Shown: positions 6,659 through 10,834 of the stretch, piece by piece
Layout: every line of letters starts with the position of its first letter
Numbering within the stretch: the first letter of the stretch is position 1
Source of the DNA: Nitrospinota bacterium
GTDB taxonomy: Bacteria; Nitrospinota; Nitrospinia; Nitrospinales; Nitrospinaceae
Reading direction: 5' to 3'
Length of the DNA stretch: 10,834 nucleotides
Assembly: GCA_027298165.1 (NCBI GenBank)
Contig: JAPUGN010000021.1
Span: forward strand, 1 to 10,834
Program-made: the position numbers and the translations under genes
Notes under the pieces: generated by a model
What the model saw: the letters and a program-made list of their open reading frames with translations, nothing else
What the model was told of the DNA's origin: nothing
The model's database searches: none

Positions 6659-6892
6659 TTAATGCTGCAATCCGCACAACGAGAACGATCCCATCAACCC
6701 ACCCAAGGGGACCGATGACCTCATGGGACCGTTCTCGCTTTTGAGCAGAATGCGGGTATTGCCCTTCTGTAGCGTCCTGCGGTAGACCTTTTTGGAGACC
6801 TTGACCTTCATCCGGTACTGCGATTCCGCCAAGGCCCGGGCCACAGGGTTTTCCTTGATGATTTCAATTTTCTTGCCATCCGATTTTTTCAT
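6659..6892 (-). CDS. arfA: Small basic protein, likely ArfA-type ribosome-rescue factor
   Basis: This is a 77-residue, strongly basic protein. Residues 15-21 (NPVARAL), the YRMKVKV stretch (26-32) and KKVYRR (34-39) align by eye with ArfA, in which a DNAIEALLHDPLFRQRV stretch is followed by a Lys/Arg-rich KKGKGSYMRKGK region. ArfA binds the empty mRNA channel of stalled ribosomes and recruits RF2. The last ~17 residues are hydrophobic (PLGGLMGSFSLCG), like the destabilising tail of full-length E. coli ArfA (72 aa). A 15-bp hairpin covers codons 52-71, so a cleaved mRNA would lack a stop codon and encode about 50-60 residues that retain both motifs. The upstream ATG at 6907 overlaps the prenyltransferase stop (ATGA), but the ATG at 6892 has AAGGAG at 5 nt and gives the better start. 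The family call is from memory and needs a profile search. Confidence 0.6.
   Translation of the reverse strand: MKKSDGKKIEIIKENPVARALAESQYRMKVKVSKKVYRRTLQKGNTRILLKSENGPMRSSVPLGGLMGSFSLCGLQH
6680..6737 (-). promoter_or_regulatory. Intragenic RNA hairpin in the arfA-like gene
   Basis: On the sense (minus) strand CGAGAACGGTCCCAT (6737-6723) pairs with ATGGGATCGTTCTCG (6694-6680) over all 15 positions; 14 are Watson-Crick and one is G:U. A further G:U and A:U extend it to 17 bp. On the plus strand the same position would be an A:C mismatch, so the structure favours the sense RNA. The 28-nt loop can form a small inner CCC/GGG stem. No U tract follows, so it looks like an RNase III processing site rather than an intrinsic terminator, which would also allow read-through to mqnE. 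Confidence 0.7.
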
Positions 6893-6903
6893 GAGTACTC
6901 CTT

Positions 6904-7761
6904 TCATCCTATCCAGGCGATATCAGCGATGACCACGCACATCAGTCCTATACCGATCATGCCGTTGACATTAAAAAAGGCGAAATTAACTTTCGACAGA
7001 TTGTCGCTGGTCACCAGGGAATGCTCGTAAATTAGCGATCCCGCCACGGCAATTACCCCGACTCCATAAAGGACGCCCACAGCCGGGTGCCACAACAACC
7101 CAAACAGGAATAATATCATAATCCCATGCGCGGCATAAGCGATTTTGAGAGCGCGGCCCACTCCAAACCGTCGGGGCACAGAGTACAAGTTGCTTTTGTG
7201 ATCCGCCGCCACATCGAGACAGGAGTAAATGATATCGAATCCGGTCAGCCAGAACACCACAGCGGCCCCCAGAATCAGCGACACCAGAGAAATTTCCTCC
7301 TTCACCGCCACCCACGCCCCCACCGGCGCGCAGGCCAGCGCAAACCCCAGGTAAACGTGCGACCAGGCCGTGAAGCGTTTGGTGATCGAATAAAAGAACA
7401 CGATCGCCAGCGCCAAAGGCGACAGGTAAAACGCCAGTAGGTTCAGCATGTAACTCGCCCAGACCAACAATGCCGAAGAGAGCAACAGAAAAACCGCATA
7501 TTGAGTAAGAGTCACCTTGCCGGACGGCAGGGCGCGGTTTTGGGTGCGCGGATTGTTGGCATCCAGTTTGGCGTCGACCATGCGGTTGAACGCCATGGCG
7601 GCGTTGCGCGCGCCGAACATCGCTACTCCTATCCACCCGAGCGTTTCCCATTCCGGCATTCCGTCCGCCGCCAGAAATGCGCTCATCACCGCGAACGGCA
7701 AAGCAAACACCGTGTGCTGTATCTTGATATCCGAAAATATGATTTTCAGTTTACTGAGCAA
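6904..7761 (-). CDS. UbiA-family prenyltransferase, probably for menaquinone (MqnP-like)
   Basis: This polytopic membrane enzyme of about 285 residues belongs to the UbiA superfamily. The two Asp-rich Mg-diphosphate motifs are NRMVDAKLD (Asn59, Asp63, Asp67) and LDVAAD (Asp183, Asp187), and about eight hydrophobic segments follow in the usual order. The N-terminal IQHTVFALPFAVMSAFLAA pattern is typical of the UbiA/MqnP branch. Location beside mqnE suggests that it prenylates 1,4-dihydroxy-6-naphthoate, a late step of the futalosine pathway; 4-hydroxybenzoate prenyltransferase (UbiA) is the alternative. The start is uncertain: I prefer the TTG at 7761, which has AGAGG 4 nt upstream and gives a normal N terminus, but the frame stays open to another TTG at 7827 (307 residues). 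Its stop is 11 nt before the arfA-like ATG. Confidence 0.88.
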   Translation of the reverse strand: MLSKLKIIFSDIKIQHTVFALPFAVMSAFLAADGMPEWETLGWIGVAMFGARNAAMAFNRMVDAKLDANNPRTQNRALPSGKVTLTQYAVFLLLSSALLVWASYMLNLLAFYLSPLALAIVFFYSITKRFTAWSHVYLGFALACAPVGAWVAVKEEISLVSLILGAAVVFWLTGFDIIYSCLDVAADHKSNLYSVPRRFGVGRALKIAYAAHGIMILFLFGLLWHPAVGVLYGVGVIAVAGSLIYEHSLVTSDNLSKVNFAFFNVNGMIGIGLMCVVIADIAWIG

Positions 7762-7868
7762 ACGCGCCTCTTTAATGAAGTTATGTTGAAGTTTTGAATA
7801 TGAAACCTCACCGCATGAATCGGGCAACTACGATAAAGGAATAAGCCGCCCGGCCCCCTTCGGAGAAG

Positions 7869-7910
7869 AGGGAGCTTATAACCTCCCTGCATTCCCTCCT
7901 TGGTAAGGAG
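7869..7910. repeat. Two tandem stem-loops in a divergent intergenic region
   Basis: AGGGAG (7869-7874) pairs with CTCCCT (7883-7888) around an 8-nt loop, and CTCCTT (7896-7901) pairs with AAGGAG (7905-7910) around a 3-nt loop. They lie in the ~330-nt gap between the minus-strand prenyltransferase and the plus-strand ABC transporter. That gap otherwise shows no gene and no convincing promoter; a TATAGT at 8050-8055 is a weak -10 candidate for the transporter. The purine/pyrimidine-rich stem pairs resemble interspersed extragenic repeats, but only one copy is visible. Confidence 0.35.
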
Positions 7911-8092
7911 AGGACCGACGAACCACTGGAAGCGATTTTCGTTTCCTGTGCTTTTATCCGATTTGATCCTGTTATCCTGTCGAATTTTTAAGCGCCTATT
8001 GTACCTTTCTCCGCTCCCGCCTGAAATTTCTTTTTAGGCCGGTTCCCTGTATAGTGATCAGGTTGTCATATTCTTTAAATCGCCGGGAGCCC

Positions 8093-9853
8093 ATGAAAAA
8101 TTTCAAACGCCTGTTCAAATTGCTGATCCCGTACAAAACCCAGATCATTTATGGGAGTCTGTTTCTGGTATTGGTCTCGGCCATCAATCTGATGATCCCC
8201 CTGTTCGTGAAAGAGCTGGTGGACGTCGTCGAGGTGCAGAAAGACCTCGACCTGCTCAACCGCATGGCGTGGACTATCGCCCTGCTGTTTTTCCTGCAGA
8301 TGCTGTTTTCCACTGCGCACAACTATCTGTACGACATCACCGAAAAGCGTGTGATCACCGATCTCAGGAAAATCATCTTCAACCATCTGCACACGCTGTC
8401 CACCAGTTTTTTCGTGAAGCGCCGTACCGGCGAGATCATGTCGCGCATGACCAATGACGTGACGACCATCGAAGGCGTGATCACCGATTTGCCCGCCACC
8501 CTCCTTCAGCAATCGATTCGCCTGATCGGCGGTATCGTCATCATTATCGTCATGAACTGGAAGCTGACCTTCATGATTCTGGTGCTGGCGCCGATCATGG
8601 TGTTGTTCGCCAAAACTTTCGGCCGAAAACTCAAAAGCCTGTCGCGCGAAATCCAGGACAAACTGGCCACCTCCACCACCATCATCGAAGAGAACATCAG
8701 CGGCATTCAGTTGGTCAAATCATTCGTCCGGCAGAAACAGGAAGGCGAGCGGTTTGACAATGCCGTGGAGGATAGTTTTCAATCCGCCAAAAAACGCGTC
8801 CGAATCTCCGCGTTTTTCGGGCCCATCATCGGCTTCATCGCCTTTATCACCGCTCTGATTCTGATGTGGTACGGAGGACGGGAAGTCATCGCCGGCACCC
8901 TCAGCCCTGGAGAAATGATCGCCTTTATTCTCTATGCCATCATCATTGCCGGTCCTATGGGCAGTTTCGCCCGTCTGTATACCCGCATCCAGGAGGGACT
9001 GGGAGCCAGCGAACGCATCTTTGAAATTCTCGACACCGAGCCCGAAGTCAAGGACGCCCCCGGCGCGGTCGCCCTGCCGGAGATCGTCGGCAAGGTGGAA
9101 ATAAAGAATCTGCGTTTCCATTACCGGGAAGATCAGCCAGTGCTCAAGGGCCTCAACATAACAGTGGAGCCGGGGGAAATGGTGGCATTGATCGGCCCCA
9201 GCGGCGGCGGCAAGACCACCCTCGCGCACCTGTTGCACCGTTTTTACGATCCGGTGTCGGGGGAAATTTTCGTGGATGGGCACAACATCCGCGACGTGCA
9301 AATGACGAGTTATTGGCGGCAGATCGGTTTGGTACCGCAGGAGACCCTGTTATTCGGCGGCACCATCGAGGAAAATATCCGCTTCGCCAAAGAGGACGCC
9401 ACGCTGGATGAAATCAAAGAAGCCGCGCGGTCGGCCAATGCCGATCCGTTCATCAACGAATGCCCGGAGGGTTACCAGACCGTCGTCGGCGAAAAGGGAA
9501 TTCGGTTGTCCGCGGGCCAAAGGCAGAGAATCGCCATCGCCCGCGCCATTTTGAAGAACCCGCACCTGCTGATTTTGGACGAAGCCACCTCGTCGCTCGA
9601 CAACGAATCCGAAAAACTCATCCAGGAAGCGCTGGAGCGCCTGATGAAGGGCAAGACCAGTTTCGTGATTGCGCACCGTCTGTCGACCATCCACAATGCC
9701 GACAAGATCCTGGTGCTGGACCGGGGCCGGATCGTGGAAACCGGGACCCACCAGGAGCTGATGGACCACAAGGGTTTATATCAGTATCTATACAATCTGA
9801 AGGCCCTGCAGATCGACCCTGAGTTGGACCCGATGGAGGAAACAAGCCCCTGA
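8093..9853 (+). CDS. msbA: MsbA-type ABC exporter (lipid A flippase family)
   Basis: This 586-residue half-transporter works as a homodimer in the inner membrane. Residues ~1-310 form the type-1 exporter transmembrane domain with six helices, and residues ~335-580 form the nucleotide-binding domain. Walker A GPSGGGKTT is at 368-376, the Q-loop Gln is 416, the signature LSAGQ is at 472-476, Walker B LLILDE ends at Asp496-Glu497, and the H-loop His is 528, so all catalytic residues are present. Length and motifs fit MsbA, which flips lipid A core in Gram-negatives; related multidrug exporters (BmrA/LmrA type) cannot be excluded, and no lipid A genes flank it. The frame is open from an ATG at 8054, but the ATG at 8093 has GGGAG 3 nt upstream and yields the usual short N terminus. 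It stands alone on the plus strand, followed by the rRNA leader. Confidence 0.88.
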   Translation: MKNFKRLFKLLIPYKTQIIYGSLFLVLVSAINLMIPLFVKELVDVVEVQKDLDLLNRMAWTIALLFFLQMLFSTAHNYLYDITEKRVITDLRKIIFNHLHTLSTSFFVKRRTGEIMSRMTNDVTTIEGVITDLPATLLQQSIRLIGGIVIIIVMNWKLTFMILVLAPIMVLFAKTFGRKLKSLSREIQDKLATSTTIIEENISGIQLVKSFVRQKQEGERFDNAVEDSFQSAKKRVRISAFFGPIIGFIAFITALILMWYGGREVIAGTLSPGEMIAFILYAIIIAGPMGSFARLYTRIQEGLGASERIFEILDTEPEVKDAPGAVALPEIVGKVEIKNLRFHYREDQPVLKGLNITVEPGEMVALIGPSGGGKTTLAHLLHRFYDPVSGEIFVDGHNIRDVQMTSYWRQIGLVPQETLLFGGTIEENIRFAKEDATLDEIKEAARSANADPFINECPEGYQTVVGEKGIRLSAGQRQRIAIARAILKNPHLLILDEATSSLDNESEKLIQEALERLMKGKTSFVIAHRLSTIHNADKILVLDRGRIVETGTHQELMDHKGLYQYLYNLKALQIDPELDPMEETSP

Positions 9854-9919
9854 AAACGAAGGGCCCGGCCCATTGGGCAAGTGCCGCTGATATATTTCCC
9901 AAATATCTGAAAATAAACC

Positions 9920-9948
9920 TTGCTGTTCGGGTTCGAGGTCTTTATATT
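9920..9948 (+). promoter_or_regulatory. Possible upstream rRNA promoter
   Basis: TTGCTG (9920-9925), a 17-bp spacer and TATATT (9943-9948) form a promoter-like site preceded by an A/T-rich stretch. The -35 box matches only its TTG. It shares spacer length and -10 box with the better site downstream. Confidence 0.35.
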
Positions 9949-10056
9949 GAGACACTACCGAAGCAAAGGTTCTTTGAATTCAGCGGTCCATATCGGGAGC
10001 ATGTTTGTTTGAGATTCCCGAGCCCCTCCTTAATTTCTCAATTAATTATTTTTTAG

Positions 10057-10085
10057 TTGACGAAAACCTGTAGCGGGTATATATT
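10057..10085 (+). promoter_or_regulatory. rRNA operon promoter
   Basis: TTGACG (10057-10062), a 17-bp spacer and TATATT (10080-10085) form a strong sigma-70-type promoter, with an A/T-rich possible UP element at 10031-10055. Transcription would start near 10092, about 100 nt before the mature 16S end. Placement and strength fit the main rrn promoter. Confidence 0.65.
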
Positions 10086-10103
10086 GCTGGACTTTGTTTT
10101 GAT

Positions 10104-10115
10104 CGCTCTTTGAAA
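10104..10115 (+). promoter_or_regulatory. boxA-like antitermination site in the rRNA leader
   Basis: CGCTCTTTGAAA resembles the boxA element (E. coli rrn TGCTCTTTAACA) that binds NusB/NusE and protects rRNA transcripts from early termination. It lies about a dozen bases after the expected transcription start and ~80 nt before 16S. No clear boxB was found. Confidence 0.5.
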
Positions 10116-10194
10116 TTAAAAGGTGCCAAATGATTTTTGCGGGTGCCAACGTTTATTGTACTTTGAAGGACAATTTTTTCAGTTTTAAGTTTGA

Positions 10195-10834
<640 letters not shown>

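Larger units (their letters stand above)
9854..10194 (+). other. Intergenic region and rRNA leader
   Basis: The 341 nt between the transporter stop and the 16S gene hold no gene. They contain two promoter-like sites, an A/T-rich stretch before the second one (10031-10055), a boxA, and the 8-bp direct repeat GGTGCCAA at 10122-10129 and 10142-10149. No convincing intrinsic terminator follows the transporter; a short GCCC/GGGC hairpin just after the stop has no U tract. Confidence 0.6.

Noticed and set aside
9993..10021. TCGGGA/TCCCGA inverted repeat between the two rRNA promoter candidates
   Set aside because: 6-bp stem with a 17-nt loop and no U tract; too weak to call a terminator.

Overview
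The window most likely comes from a Gram-negative bacterium of the Nitrospina type (phylum Nitrospinota). That call rests on my recollection of the 16S rRNA signature at the right end and was not tested by a search. It fits the gene content: a ferredoxin-type assimilatory nitrite reductase next to a formate/nitrite channel, two genes of the futalosine route to menaquinone, and an MsbA-type lipid exporter. No insertion sequence, phage gene, tRNA or CRISPR array is visible, so the window is ordinary chromosome.

Layout. Everything from position 1 to about 7.8 kb lies on the minus strand. From left to right there is the start of a gene cut by the window edge; a small membrane-anchored protein of unknown function; a pentapeptide-repeat protein; and a membrane protein with a zinc ribbon. 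Then come the FNT channel and nirA, which are transcribed as nirA then the channel, followed by a single-domain CheY response regulator with a possible small ORF in front of it. Next, transcribed in the order mqnP-like prenyltransferase, small arfA-like gene, mqnE, is the menaquinone cluster. A divergent intergenic region follows. On the plus strand come an MsbA-type ABC transporter, an rRNA leader with two promoter-like sites and a boxA, and the first ~640 nt of a 16S rRNA gene that runs off the right edge.

How the genes work together. NirC/FocA and NirA form a nitrite-assimilation pair: uptake of nitrite, then six-electron reduction to ammonium. MqnE and the UbiA-family prenyltransferase are an early and a late step of menaquinone synthesis. 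MsbA flips lipid A core across the inner membrane.

Most interesting point. The small gene between the prenyltransferase and mqnE looks like the ribosome-rescue factor ArfA. Its 3' coding part contains a 15-bp RNA hairpin whose only non-Watson-Crick pair is a G:U on the sense strand. This is the arrangement that, in E. coli arfA, yields a stop-less mRNA and couples ArfA production to tmRNA failure. Other points worth checking are a sigma-54-like site and an uninitiated open frame in front of nirA, a TTG-start ORF in front of cheY, and substitutions at normally invariant 16S positions, including the 530 loop.
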